Positions 34,201-40,954 of a DNA stretch of 64,000 nucleotides are shown here, piece after piece (position 1 is the first letter of the stretch; each line of letters begins with the position of its first letter). The position numbers and the translations under genes were made by a program. Source of the DNA: Pseudomonas sediminis (lineage in GTDB: Bacteria > Pseudomonadota > Gammaproteobacteria > Pseudomonadales > Pseudomonadaceae); contig NZ_CP154631.1 in the NCBI RefSeq assembly GCF_039555755.1, positions 3,596,001 through 3,660,000 of the forward strand, in the 5' to 3' direction. A model generated the notes under the pieces. It was not told the DNA's origin. It was given only the letters and a program-made list of their open reading frames with translations, and did not search any database.

Positions 34201-36343
34201 GGTACAGAACGTTTCGTACTTCCTCTCCGACGGCCAGCCGACGTTGTCCAACGCCAATCCGGGCAGCAACAACAGCGGCAGCCAGTACAACCCGGAACTG
34301 GGCGATGGCATCGGCGCCAGCGAGGAGGCGGACTGGATCGCCTTCCTCACGGCCAAGGACATCAAGTCCTATGCGCTGGGCATGGGGCTGGGCAGTGACG
34401 TCGACAAGACCCTGCTCAACCCCATCGCCTATGACGGCCAGACCGGAACCAACACCAACGGCATTCTGGTTTCCAACCTCAACCAGCTCAACGACACCCT
34501 GCTGGGTACGGTTACCGGTACGGTCATTTCCGGCAACCTGATCAGCGAAGGCGGCAATGGTTTCGGTGCCGATGGCCCGGGTCTGCAGCCGATTGCCGCG
34601 ATCACCCATAACGGAGTGACCTACACCAGCGAGTCGGCGGCCTACGATGCCACGAGCCATACGCTGACCTTCCCCACCGTGGGTGGCGGCTCGTTCAGCG
34701 TCAACCTGGTCACCGGGGCTTACACCTACAATTTCAACGGCGATGTCGCCGAGGATGTGACGGATACCATCCGCTACACCCTGATCGATCGCGATGGCGA
34801 TGCGGTGTCTGCCGACCTGAATCTGACCATTACCGACAGCAGCGAGGTCTATGCCTACGACAACTACAACCAGGCTATCGTCGGGCAGAAGTGGGTCACG
34901 CCCGACCCGGTAACCAAGGTACTTGCGGACTTTTCCAATACCAGCAATTCGGCGTCTTCCGGGCCCAACTACAACCCCTGGATATTCGATACCACCGACA
35001 ACGGCAACGTGAGTGGCAATGAAACCACGGTGATCACGCAGACCAATGTCCTGGATGTTTCGGGTAGCAAATGGGGCGTGACTGCACTCGGCTCGTCCAA
35101 TGGCGTCAGTGCGCAGAACCGTGCCCTGCAGCTCGTCGACAGCGACCGTAAGCCCGACGTCAGCACGAAGGCCGCCACGCCGACTTTCGAGGTGGCCGAG
35201 GGCAACACGGCCAAGGTCTCCTTCGACCTGGGCAGCATCAGGAACTTCAGCAGCAGCGGCTCGGGAGACCAGTTCACCTGGACGTTGTACAAGCAGAACG
35301 GCAGTGCCTGGACGCTGGTGCAGAGCGGCACCCATGCATCCAGTAACTCGACTACCGTCACCAGCAACAGCGTTGGCGAGGGTACTTATCGCCTCTTCTT
35401 CGAGGTCAATGATCGTACCAACAACAGCAACAGCTTCCGTGTGCGGGTGGACAACATCACCCTGATCACCGTGGCCGCCGCGATGCTGGTCGACACGGCC
35501 ACGGCAGTGGCGGGCAATGTGCTGACCGATGCCAACAACTATCTCTACAGCGACCATCCATGGGGTGCGGTGGACAGTAAGGGGAGTGAAGGGGCGACGC
35601 TCAGCGTGCTGGACAACGGCAGCTTCGTGACCGTGGGTACCTCTAAGACCATCGATGGGCAGTGGGGCAGCCTGGTGCTGCACAGCGACGGGGCCTACAC
35701 CTACACGCCGGACCCCGACTACACCAACCTGGGCAAGGAAGATGTCTTCACCTACCAGTTGACCCAGCCAGATGGCGACGTCAGCACGGCGCGCCTGGTG
35801 GTTGGTATCGGCTCCAGCGTGGCGGTGCAGCCCAACGTGGTAATGGGGAATGAGGCGCTCAACGACACCCTGCTAGGTAGCGACGGCAGTGATGTGCTGC
35901 TGGGGTTGGGCGGCAACGATACGCTCCATGGGCTGGGTGGCAATGATCGTCTGGAGGGCGGTGATGGCAACGACACCCTGATCGGCGGCAAGGGCAACGA
36001 CATCCTCATTGGCGGTGCCGGCAACGACACCTTCGTCTGGACTGCTGATGACCGCGGCGGTAACTATCACGATATCGTCAAGGATTTCGGCAATGGCGAG
36101 GACAAGCTGGATCTGTCGCAACTGTTGCAGGGCGTCACTGACCCAGGGAGCGCCGATGTGTTGACCCAGTACCTCAGCTTCGACTTCGTTAGGGAGCCGG
36201 GCAGTACGGTGATCAACATCGCCAGTGCAGGCAGTGGTGCACCGGTGGATCAGACCATCACCCTGGAAAACACCATTCTTTCCGGTGGTAATGCGGCGGA
36301 TATCATCCAGAACATGCTGAACGACGGCCAGCTGGTCGCTTGA
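25268..36343 (+). CDS. lapA: LapA-type giant repeat adhesin with retention module, vWA domain and RTX repeats
   Basis: 3691 residues from ATG 25268, no signal peptide, as expected for type I secretion. In order: retention module (1-115; MATLIGVVSQVVGEVFAVTS), LapG site TAAG (118-121) and a Gly-rich linker. Next come about ten T1SS-143/DUF5801-like units, each with FGADGPG, DHP and FVIDIEDDVP blocks, including near-identical tandem copies. Two DUF4114-like domains (about 1235-1385 and 2300-2450) hold FNSYGYY and GNQNWED-DYND. A von Willebrand A domain has the metal site DLSGS (2876-2880). RTX calcium repeats GGNDTL (3548-3589) and a C-terminal secretion signal end the protein. The in-window LapEBC should export it; LapG and LapD control its release. 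It is shorter than classic LapA. It mediates attachment and biofilm formation. Confidence 0.93.
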   Translation: MATLIGVVSQVVGEVFAVTSDGSRRPINEGDRVYAGEQLVTGVSGAVAVAMTNGQQLTLGRDSSITVDTQMIADRGESQAPVVETPPTVPSDDDLTDVERLQAAIEAGDDPTQESEATAAGPGAGAGGAGGVGGGHSFVMLSEVGGALDPVIGFPTAGLPGGPEFPDALPIATDDPEVDGIPTGGTASNAVDEDGLPNGINGGVNDLDGDATVVTGVLGYSFGPDGPGTFTWSIAGLNELGITSGGMPLFYQVSPDGLTLTAFAGETIVFVVQVTNLVTGAYQFELFAPLDHAAPPLGGSDENDILFLFNYTITDGNGTPASGSLSVLVDDDSPTLAGGEERPFIRGVVNEDALGTGNAEPGSLPWQTTQVIGGPGTLNSLVDFGADGPGRFQLDTRPEALSDLQVLGLTSAGQPLVYSVSDDGTTLIATAGVEGPTVFTLVVGADGSYTFTLFGPIDHPQQDGLDSEALGGSNLALDFSKLLIATDFDGDAVPGGFAGGSFVIDIEDDVPVQVGGEERPVVVGLVQEDALSGGNTEGSGQTLTASGGPGALDALVNFGADGRGGFFLSQEPGALSGLQALGLTSGGVPLVYSVSSDGTTLTATAGEGGQPIFSLVVRPDGSYDFTLQGPVDHPQQDGVDSETLGGSNLALDFSGVLVATDGDGDPIFGGFVGGSFVIDIEDDVPVQVGGEERPVVVGLVQEDALSGGNTEGSGQTLTASGGPGTLDALVNFGADGRGGFFLSQEPGALSGLQALGLTSGGVPLVYSVSSDGTTLTATAGEGGQPIFSLVVRPDGSYDFTLQGPVDHPQQDGVDSETLGGSKLALDFSGVLVATDGDGDPIFGGFVGGSFVIDIEDDVPVEVGGEERPVVVGLVQEDALGSGNAEPGSEPQQTLTAEGGPRTLDALVNFGADGRGGFHLSQEPGALSGLQALGLTSGGVALFYAVSADGTTLTATAGDGGSPVFTLQVGTDGSYLFTLNGALDHQEADGVDSETLGDNSQALDFSGVLVATDGDGDPIAAGFPSGSFVIDVEDDVPILKPLDPQQPALGGTVHEDLLTSPNTGNPDGGTQTLVVSTEGGAGNLSSLVSFGADGPGAFGLVDSGTATGLLYAQGLTSGQESLVYEVVETRVDGKLVSTTLTAVSADSLGNYPVFTLTVNADGSFRFELQGPIDHPLADGNDGELWANDGALGIDFTQLFTATDGDGDHLQLPEGTTGLFVINVQDDVPELVVSEPDYCLTLTYKGGDAAMFNSYGYYTKNADGTPASGEIIWSNTRFLGVGTTTTLEGLDPDSVGFFIIPNGAFNGVSDGTEVTFQLVDGQWQAFVGGSALNGGGGAAVVFDNPALNPNGKSHVEDNAAPGNQNWEDVNNGNSDNDYNDVNIQTTWTAKTPPAIGGTVHEDKLTTPNVGNQEAGQTLVVSTAGGAGTLASLVAFGADGPGSFGLVDSATVASQLNEQGLTSGDKPLVYTVSECFDDDGNLLSTTLTAAAAADVGGYPVFTLVINADGSFTFTLQGPIDHPQADGNDSELWSSAGQIGIDFTHLLAITDGDGDPLNIPEGVGGLFVINIEDDVPTLSLGVNTQALAQLEVALDETRGNQDRYAANDDQSQGYVNDDNGALAKVTTQLAGGLTSLFTIGGAAGADGQASLSVTLSFSGVPPQGLATTLSATNGGAIRLFVDPANSQVIKGVDATGDTVFTIAIVTVDGQPQLQTTLFEAIRHPDNDQRFDEAVDLLIKHQGSLQLQYQVTRVDGDGDAVTRTAKVELAGGNSSYFSFQDDGPKIIKFEQGHSVKLYVDESVGKGGSSQNEPGQAAPNDEQGHGNVLGYARIDGDKLFKLTADGGSDGLDSGRTRFSLSLASNGVDSGLNATAGGDILLYKEADGSILGKANGVTVYKISVNAADGSVTLVQYKAIAHGDTSSHDELALLRDGVLKLNVTVYDKDGDSQSASLDLGKVVGFEDDGPKITKFELQHGTKLYVDESVGTTGSSQNENGHVAPNDEQGHGDVLGYASIDGKDLFKLTVDAGSDGQDTSRTRFELNLSQDGVDSGLDATAGGDIRLYKDADGNVLGVANGVTVFKVSVNAGSGSVTLVQCEAIAHGNTSNHDELALIRAGVLKLGVTVYDKDGDSHSASLDLGKVVGFEDDGPSAGITNAAYALDDEGLPNGINGGEGDVTGTNTTVSGTLVFDAGSDGLRGISLSGPSVLGTENVTSTWNAVSKTLTISSAERGTLVTVVLTDPALGKYELELHQPLMHPAGQDENDIKLQIGYTVTDGDGDTAVGKLVVTVNDDTPTIQAMQPGFESQATFLGTDAGYHNSYGYYSRDAEGNPSVGKVIWADVKAQAAGTPFDLDGLDPSEVGFFIIPNGAANVALSNGAELTFQQDADGNWQALLGGVPLTGAGGANVLFDRAEFNPGGSHLQDNAEPGNQNWEDLTDAPDYDYNDVNTNVTWGMPLQVDETYLGTPDATVSRNFSSAFNAEYGADGPGSLVYELVIKSPNSGLVDTASDEAVKLVFNGSVLEGRTETSNELVFTLSVNAAGLVSLTQLRAVVHPTAQPDELHLLGSDKVGLQATITDADGDQASASIDLGQVLGFRDDAPMAVSDEIVGEVSRTAVDQVVGNINDLTGNDSFGNDGKASVSPVQIIGQGSQGGTLVIDPSGNLVYSAGSGASAGTEVFTYQITDGDGDVSTATVTLTLGGNEPVGGQASGSVDEDGLTHGLAGGPNDLAGEAATAGGPLGYQVDNFGGFAWDASGLGSLSSGGSALNYQLSADGKTLSAFDAGGNPVFTLSLTNSDTGQYSFKLFKPLDHPAPDVAGTADENDLNLAFSYKVWDSAAPSVPATGSLTITVDDDSPATPDDIAKSASEPQGIQTNLMVVLDLSGSMDDAPSGVSGFSSKLALAKDAVQRLIDSYDNLGDVMVRIVTFANTASAVGNVWMTAADAKAWLTALANNAGNGSTNYDDALIKAMNAYDSSGKLAGAGVQNVSYFLSDGQPTLSNANPGSNNSGSQYNPELGDGIGASEEADWIAFLTAKDIKSYALGMGLGSDVDKTLLNPIAYDGQTGTNTNGILVSNLNQLNDTLLGTVTGTVISGNLISEGGNGFGADGPGLQPIAAITHNGVTYTSESAAYDATSHTLTFPTVGGGSFSVNLVTGAYTYNFNGDVAEDVTDTIRYTLIDRDGDAVSADLNLTITDSSEVYAYDNYNQAIVGQKWVTPDPVTKVLADFSNTSNSASSGPNYNPWIFDTTDNGNVSGNETTVITQTNVLDVSGSKWGVTALGSSNGVSAQNRALQLVDSDRKPDVSTKAATPTFEVAEGNTAKVSFDLGSIRNFSSSGSGDQFTWTLYKQNGSAWTLVQSGTHASSNSTTVTSNSVGEGTYRLFFEVNDRTNNSNSFRVRVDNITLITVAAAMLVDTATAVAGNVLTDANNYLYSDHPWGAVDSKGSEGATLSVLDNGSFVTVGTSKTIDGQWGSLVLHSDGAYTYTPDPDYTNLGKEDVFTYQLTQPDGDVSTARLVVGIGSSVAVQPNVVMGNEALNDTLLGSDGSDVLLGLGGNDTLHGLGGNDRLEGGDGNDTLIGGKGNDILIGGAGNDTFVWTADDRGGNYHDIVKDFGNGEDKLDLSQLLQGVTDPGSADVLTQYLSFDFVREPGSTVINIASAGSGAPVDQTITLENTILSGGNAADIIQNMLNDGQLVA
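25619..25630 (+). other. LapG cleavage site (TAAG) in the adhesin
   Basis: Codons 118-121 read Thr-Ala-Ala-Gly, the di-alanine site that LapG cuts in LapA-type proteins. It lies after the N-terminal module and before the Gly-rich stretch, where it is found in the studied adhesins. Confidence 0.8.
26816..27859 (+). repeat. Two tandem 522-bp units inside lapA
   Basis: The stretch from 26816 to 27337 recurs at 27338-27859 with only scattered, mostly third-position changes: exactly 174 codons per unit. A diverged 531-base unit precedes it (26285) and a diverged one follows (27860). Each encodes one T1SS-143-type domain running from GGEERPVVVGLVQEDAL to VIDIEDDVPV. Confidence 0.92.
30593..31690 (+). 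repeat. Two tandem 549-bp units inside lapA
   Basis: Unit one (30593-31141) and unit two (31142-31690) are each 183 codons and begin with DDGPKI.KFE. They share LYVDESVG, SSQNE, APNDEQGHG, TAGGDI.LYK and VTVYDKDGDS. They are clearly less alike than the 522-bp pair, so the duplication is older. Confidence 0.88.
35909..36034 (+). repeat. RTX calcium-binding nonapeptide repeats of lapA
   Basis: Five consecutive repeats (GGNDTLHGL, GGNDRLEGG, DGNDTLIGG, KGNDILIGG, AGNDTFVW) at residues 3548-3589 form a calcium-binding beta-roll next to the C-terminal secretion signal. Confidence 0.93.
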
Positions 36344-36410
36344 TCCGGCAGCTGGTGCACAGGGACGTGCGCTTTGGAGTGTTCACCGGGGCGGCTCTCA
36401 ACTAGAGTAA

Positions 36411-36442
36411 GCCCGCTACCCGTTCCGGGCGGCGGGCTTTTC
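36411..36442 (+). terminator. Intrinsic terminator after lapA
   Basis: GCCCGC (36411-36416) pairs with GCGGGC (36432-36437), with inner CCCG/CGGG pairing possible in the loop, followed by TTTTCT. It lies 67 bases past the lapA stop and just before the next gene. Confidence 0.75.
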
Positions 36443-36466
36443 TATGGGCGTTTGCTGGAGGTACCG

Positions 36467-36808
36467 ATGGTCTATGTACAGCGCGACGCCGCGGGGCGGT
36501 TGCTGCGGGTCGAATACGAGCCTTTCGAGGGAATGACGGAAAACCTGGCGGTCGAGAGCGACGAGCTGCAGACCTGGTTGGCGGCCAAGGAAGAGGTCAA
36601 GGCGCGTCTGGACAGCCTGAAACAGTCTGACCTGGAGCTGGTGCGCGTGCTGGAAGACCTAGTCAGCGTGCTGGTAGAACGCGGTGTGATCCGCTACACC
36701 GACCTGCCCGAGGCCGCACGCCAGAAGCTCGATCAGCGTGCCATCGCGCGGGCGGAGATCGATGGGTTGAGCGGCCTGCTCGGCGACGACGAGCATCATC
36801 TGGTGTGA
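36467..36808 (+). CDS. Conserved 113-residue helical protein next to lapA, function unknown
   Basis: MVYVQRDAAGRLLRVEYEPFEGM is a short beta-hairpin. It is followed by a helical, charged region (about 30-70, with ELQTWLAAKEEVKARLDSLKQ resembling a coiled coil) and a C-terminal part VRVLEDLVSVLVERGVIRYTDLPEAARQKL. GGAGG precedes the ATG by about 7 bases. Similar proteins sit in many Pseudomonas genomes and are often mislabelled tryptophan synthase subunit; I see no such domain. Lying between lapA and lapD-lapG, it may have a part in adhesion, but this rests on position only. Confidence 0.75.
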   Translation: MVYVQRDAAGRLLRVEYEPFEGMTENLAVESDELQTWLAAKEEVKARLDSLKQSDLELVRVLEDLVSVLVERGVIRYTDLPEAARQKLDQRAIARAEIDGLSGLLGDDEHHLV

Positions 36809-36871
36809 GGCTCGGTTGGCAGGTAAACGAGCCGATTGTTTCTGCTTAGGGCGATGATGCCCTCTCCCCAA

Positions 36872-36963
36872 CCCTCTCCCATAAATGGGAGAGGGAGCAG
36901 AACGTAGCCCGGTGCAATCCGGGGATGCTCGGCGCGATATTTCCCGGATTTCATCCGGGTTAC
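36872..36963. repeat. Two REP palindromes between the small gene and lapD
   Basis: CCCTCTCCCAT (36872-36882) and its perfect complement (36885-36895) form one hairpin of the GGGAGAGGG type. A GTAGCCCGG element (36903-36963) follows, with inner CCCGGAT/ATCCGGG. They sit at the 3' ends of two convergent genes. Confidence 0.75.
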
Positions 36964-36971
36964 AGAAGCAC

Positions 36972-38912
36972 TCACTGCCATGGTGCCGGTGCGCCGATCA
37001 GACGGCCCATGGCGCCGTGGATGCCCAGTTCGGTCAGCACTGCGAGTTCCTCTTCGGTTTCCACCATCTCGGCGATCAACGGCAGGTCGATGTTGTTGGT
37101 GGCGCGGAAGATCGCTTCGATGAACATCCGCTTGTCGCCCTCCTGGTCGATGGCGCGGATGTAGGTACCGTCGATCTTCAGGTACGCCAGGCCCAGGTGG
37201 GTGAGGTTACCAATCAGGCTGAAGCGCCCACCGAAATGCTGCAGGCCCAGGCTGAAACCTGCCTCACGAATCGCCTGGCTCAGCGCTTCCAGCTCGGCGG
37301 GTGGCGGTAGGTGGCGTTCATCGACTTCCAGCGTCATCAGGTGCGCTACGTCTTTGTGCCTGTTCAGCGCATCCAGCAGGCGCGCTTTGTCCTGTTGATT
37401 ACGCAGGGTCGCGGCAGACAGGCTCAACGCCAGAGGGCGAGGATGTTGCGTCAGGTGCTCCAGGCTGTGTTCGAGCATCGCCAGATCGAAGCGCGCGGTC
37501 CAGCCCAGGCGCTCGATCCAGGGCAGGAAGCGCCCGGCGGTGATTGCTTCGCCGGCTGGATCAAGCAGGCGTGCCAGGACCTTGTGCTGCATGAGCCTGC
37601 CCGTCGCGCATTCGGCGACAGGCTGGAAATATAACTGCAGTTTGCCCTGAGTCAGCGCATCGTCGATCCAGCTGCGCCAGTCATGCAAGCCCTGAGTGGT
37701 CCGGGCGGTGAAGTCGTCGAGGCGTTCCCAGCACTTGTCGGTGTTGCTCTGTGCCTGAGCTAACGCCTGGTCCGCGCGACTCAGCACCACCTCGCTCTGT
37801 TCGCCGGGACGAAAGGCGGCAATCCCGATGTGGGCAACGGGATCGCAGTCGCTGGCACCGGTCTGCTTCAGGCTGTTCAGCGCTTCGCTTAGCTCACTGG
37901 CCAGGCGCTCTGCGTCCTCGCTATTGAGACCGGGCGCCAGCAGCGTGAACTCGCCGCCGCGGTTGCGCGATGCCAGCCATTGGCTGCGCCCTGGTAGCGC
38001 CAGCAGTTGTCTGAGTTGATCGCCCAGCGCGGCGATCAGCGCGTCGGTGCGTTGACCACCGAGACGCTGGTTGAGGCCGCCCAGGTCGTTGAGGCGCAGC
38101 AGCAACAGATAGCCATCTGGATGCTGCTCGTTGATCACCAACTGGTTGCTCAGGCGTATGTCGAACTGACGGCGGTTGGCCAGGCCGGTGAGACTGTCCT
38201 GATAGGCTTCTTCGCGCAATTTCTCGCTGCGCGTGGCCTCTTCGGCGAACAGCGTCTTGAGCTTGTCGACCATCTGGTTCATCGCCAGCACCACACGTTT
38301 GAGTTCCGGTGTGCGTGGCACGCGGGGCAGGGTGAGAAATTCACGGCGAGTAATGGCCTGCGCCTGCTGCACCATGTTGTCCAATGGTCGCAGTTGGGTA
38401 CGCAGCAGCCAGCCGCCGAGCACGGCACTGACCAGGCCGCAGAGCAATAGCCAGAGCAAGCTGCCAATGGCGCTGTCCCACAGGCGGGCGAGGGCGAACT
38501 GCGGGTGGCTTAGCACTTCGACCCGTGCTGCCTGCTCCCAGCCGCGCATGATCAATGCATCGCCACCCTGGGGCCGCAGATCGACCAGGTCGACGAACCA
38601 GTCGGGTACGTTTTCGGGTTTGATCTCGGTGCTGCGCTCGACGATCACGCTGTCGTCGGCGATGCGCACCACGCGAATGCTGGTGAAGTAGCCACTGTCG
38701 AAGATCGAACTGACCATCAGCTCGATCATCGCCGGATCGTCCACGTGCGGGGTCAGCGACAGGCCCAGTGCCGTGGCGGCATCCTGAGCGTGCGAGCGCA
38801 GTTGACTGATCGACTGTTCGCGCGAGCTTTCGACACTGGCGATGAAGCTGCCGGTGAAGGCAACCACCAGGAACAGGCAGATGGCGAGGAACAGTTGTTT
38901 GAGCAGGGACAT
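36972..38912 (-). CDS. lapD: LapD, inner-membrane c-di-GMP receptor controlling LapG
   Basis: 646 residues. It has TM1 (1-22), a periplasmic sensor region (about 23-150), TM2 (about 151-172), a HAMP linker, a degenerate GGDEF domain (RGGEF in SRNRGGEFTLLAPG) and a degenerate EAL domain (KVLAR where active enzymes have EAL/EVL). Both enzymatic motifs are broken in the way I recall for LapD. It should therefore bind c-di-GMP without making or cutting it. When loaded, its periplasmic part holds LapG and the adhesin stays on the cell. The ribosome site AGGAGG overlaps the lapG stop codon, so the two are translationally coupled. Confidence 0.93.
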   Translation of the reverse strand: MSLLKQLFLAICLFLVVAFTGSFIASVESSREQSISQLRSHAQDAATALGLSLTPHVDDPAMIELMVSSIFDSGYFTSIRVVRIADDSVIVERSTEIKPENVPDWFVDLVDLRPQGGDALIMRGWEQAARVEVLSHPQFALARLWDSAIGSLLWLLLCGLVSAVLGGWLLRTQLRPLDNMVQQAQAITRREFLTLPRVPRTPELKRVVLAMNQMVDKLKTLFAEEATRSEKLREEAYQDSLTGLANRRQFDIRLSNQLVINEQHPDGYLLLLRLNDLGGLNQRLGGQRTDALIAALGDQLRQLLALPGRSQWLASRNRGGEFTLLAPGLNSEDAERLASELSEALNSLKQTGASDCDPVAHIGIAAFRPGEQSEVVLSRADQALAQAQSNTDKCWERLDDFTARTTQGLHDWRSWIDDALTQGKLQLYFQPVAECATGRLMQHKVLARLLDPAGEAITAGRFLPWIERLGWTARFDLAMLEHSLEHLTQHPRPLALSLSAATLRNQQDKARLLDALNRHKDVAHLMTLEVDERHLPPPAELEALSQAIREAGFSLGLQHFGGRFSLIGNLTHLGLAYLKIDGTYIRAIDQEGDKRMFIEAIFRATNNIDLPLIAEMVETEEELAVLTELGIHGAMGRLIGAPAPWQ

Positions 38913-38921
38913 GGTTTCCTC

Positions 38922-39602
38922 CTAGCCTTCGCCCACGGCGAAACCTTCGGCATGCATTTTTTTCAGGATGTCCTGCCAGCGCGAGAGCTTCTTGGAGTCG
39001 CTCTTGCGCGTGTTCGAACCGGGCAGGTAGAGGCCTTCGGCATTGAAGGCGTACACCGGCAGCAGGTCGTTGCGTTGTGAGGCAGGGCGGATGTCGTTGA
39101 TCAGGTTGTCCAGTACCAACGGCTCGGCAGTGGGGCTGGCGTAGTAGGTCAGCACCATGTGCGCCTGGTTGTAATTCAGCGCCTTGACGTAGGTGATGCG
39201 CAGCTTCTCGCTGGGGATACCGAGGCGGCGCAGGGTGAAGTACTTGGCGATGGAGTAGTCCTCGCAATCGCCTGCGCCCTTGACCAGCATTTCTACTGGC
39301 GTGGCCCAGTAGTCGTTCTCGCGCCAGAGTTGGATGTCATCGACGAAGCGGATGGTGCGGTTGAAGAAGCGATTGACCTCGTTGAGCTTGTCCGCCTCGT
39401 TCAGGCTGGCGCTGCTCTTGATCAACTCTTCCCAGTCGAGAATGCGTTTGCGAGCCGGGCCGAGGTTGCCGTAGCGGGTTTCCGCGTTCTTCACGATCAC
39501 GGCAAAGTCCCAGTCGGCGACTGCCAACGCGGCCAGCAGCGCGCCGCCAATCCACAGGATCAGCAGCCGCCACCGCCATCCCTGAACGCGCAGCCGTCGC
39601 AT
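38922..39602 (-). CDS. lapG: LapG, periplasmic calcium-dependent cysteine protease
   Basis: 226 residues of the bacterial transglutaminase-like (DUF920) family. An N-terminal helix (WRLLILWIGGALLAALAVADW) directs it to the periplasm. The catalytic triad is visible as Cys in GAGDCEDYSIAKYF, His in YNQAHMVLTYY and Asp in LVLDNLI. It cuts the adhesin behind the retention module at TAAG and frees it from the surface. The gene precedes lapD directly. Calcium-binding acidic residues of the family (for example in CEDYS) are present. Confidence 0.93.
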   Translation of the reverse strand: MRRLRVQGWRWRLLILWIGGALLAALAVADWDFAVIVKNAETRYGNLGPARKRILDWEELIKSSASLNEADKLNEVNRFFNRTIRFVDDIQLWRENDYWATPVEMLVKGAGDCEDYSIAKYFTLRRLGIPSEKLRITYVKALNYNQAHMVLTYYASPTAEPLVLDNLINDIRPASQRNDLLPVYAFNAEGLYLPGSNTRKSDSKKLSRWQDILKKMHAEGFAVGEG

Positions 39603-39754
39603 GGGGTCGTCGTCTCCAGGCTCGATTGACAGAGTCTAGGCGAGGTGTCGGATTTTTGCCGGCCGCTTCGTTAGAGCAAGGAAGTAGCGTCAAAAGCTTG
39701 TCGAAGAGGTGGCTGGTAGCCGTAGCCGAATGCAATCCGGGATGCGTTTAGCGC

Positions 39755-40153
39755 TCAGGGATTGGGCAGGGTTTTCTGCTTGAGGATGTACAGGCTGACC
39801 AGCACCGCACTGCTCAGCATGAATACGCGCGCCCAGAGCATGGGCACCAGATAGCAGGAAAAGCTGATGCTGGCCCACATCAGCACCAGGGCGTAGATCT
39901 TGCCCTTGAGCGGGATGCCCTGGCCTTCCAGGTAATCGCGAATCCATGGACCCAGGTGCGGGTGGGTGACCAGCCAGAGGTAGAAACGCCGTGAGCTGCG
40001 TACGAAGCAGGCCGCCGCCAGCAGCAGGAACGGCGTGGTCGGCAGTACGGGCAGGAAGATGCCAATGACCCCGAGGGCCACGCTCAGCCAGCCGATGCTC
40101 AGCAGCAGGTAGCGGACACTGCGGTGGCGGCTTGGCTGGATATCACGCGGCAT
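39755..40153 (-). CDS. YbaN/DUF454-family inner-membrane protein
   Basis: 132 residues with three or four hydrophobic helices. The family core GWLSVALGVIGIFLPVLPTTPFLLLAAACFVRSSRRFYLWL and the following HPHLGPWIRDYLEGQGIPLKGKIYA match DUF454 (E. coli YbaN). No biochemical function is known. It follows the YecA-like gene by 45 bases on the same strand. The 152-base gap to lapG carries a fragment of the GTAGCC..ATCCGGG repeat near 39719-39746. Confidence 0.85.
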   Translation of the reverse strand: MPRDIQPSRHRSVRYLLLSIGWLSVALGVIGIFLPVLPTTPFLLLAAACFVRSSRRFYLWLVTHPHLGPWIRDYLEGQGIPLKGKIYALVLMWASISFSCYLVPMLWARVFMLSSAVLVSLYILKQKTLPNP

Positions 40154-40198
40154 GTGTGGGTCTTGGCGGCAGCCGGGGCTGGGCCCCGGCTGGCACTG

Positions 40199-40783
40199 TC
40201 AGTGGCGGGGTTTGAGCAGCGCAGGTTTTTCTTCCGGAGCCTGGCACAGCAGGAAGAGGGCGGTCAGCAGCTCGGGAATCTGGTCGATCATGCTATCCAC
40301 CAGGTCGCGGTCGCGAGCGATCTCGGCAAATTCCTGCTGCTCGTCGAACAGACCCGAGCCGACCATGATCGGCAGCAGCAGCTCGCTGACTTCGTCTTCG
40401 GCATCTTCGAACCACACGGCTTCACGCAGGAACACGCCTTCCATGAAACCGATGCACCAGCCGCGCAGGTCGGAGTCGTCCGGCTCTTCGCCGAGGTCCA
40501 GGTCGCAGGGCAGTTCAGGCTCTTCTTCGCCAGCCAGCTGACGGGCGATATGCGCCTTCAGGTGGATCAGGGTGCTTTCGATCTCTTCGCGTTCGGCGTC
40601 GCTGCGGTAGTGCGGCGGCTCAGCGAACAGCGCGTCGATCCACTCGCGGTCTGGCACCTGATCGGGGCAGATCGCCAGGGCTGTCAGGTAGCCATGGGCG
40701 GCCACGTAGTCCAACGCCTCTTCGTGCAGCTCATCGGCATCGAGAAAGGCTTGCAGGCGGGACAGTTGCTCAGCGAAGGACAT
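40199..40783 (-). CDS. YecA/UPF0149-family protein
   Basis: 194 acidic residues beginning MSFAEQLSRLQAFLDADELHEEALDYVAAHGYLTALAICPD, the UPF0149 N-terminus. RGWCIGFMEGVFLREAVWF is the conserved central motif. The C-terminus lacks the SEC-C zinc tail found in some relatives. Function is unknown. It is divergent from recQ with a 171-base gap that holds both promoters. Confidence 0.85.
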   Translation of the reverse strand: MSFAEQLSRLQAFLDADELHEEALDYVAAHGYLTALAICPDQVPDREWIDALFAEPPHYRSDAEREEIESTLIHLKAHIARQLAGEEEPELPCDLDLGEEPDDSDLRGWCIGFMEGVFLREAVWFEDAEDEVSELLLPIMVGSGLFDEQQEFAEIARDRDLVDSMIDQIPELLTALFLLCQAPEEKPALLKPRH

Positions 40784-40954
40784 CGTGGGGTTACCTTGAG
40801 GCTTAGGGGATAAACGAGGAAGGATTCTAGTTCACCGCTGCCTCTGCGACCAGCGCGGGTGCTCTACTGACGGCGATTCAACGGCTTCGGACGGGTAGGC
40901 GCCCTGTTACCTGCGATCCTGCGGCATAATGCGCGGCTAGATTTGGAGGCCTTC

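Noticed and set aside
33536..35683. 715-codon leftward open frame inside lapA (similar ones at 27632-28786, 29555-30631 and 30641-32206)
   Set aside because: These are antisense shadows of the repeat-rich adhesin gene. Their composition is Val/Ala/Arg-rich without domains, and no ribosome sites are seen.
25268..36343. CRISPR array or phage repeats suggested by the regular repeats
   Set aside because: Repeat units of 522 and 549 bases are multiples of three, lie in one open frame and encode known T1SS-143-type domains.
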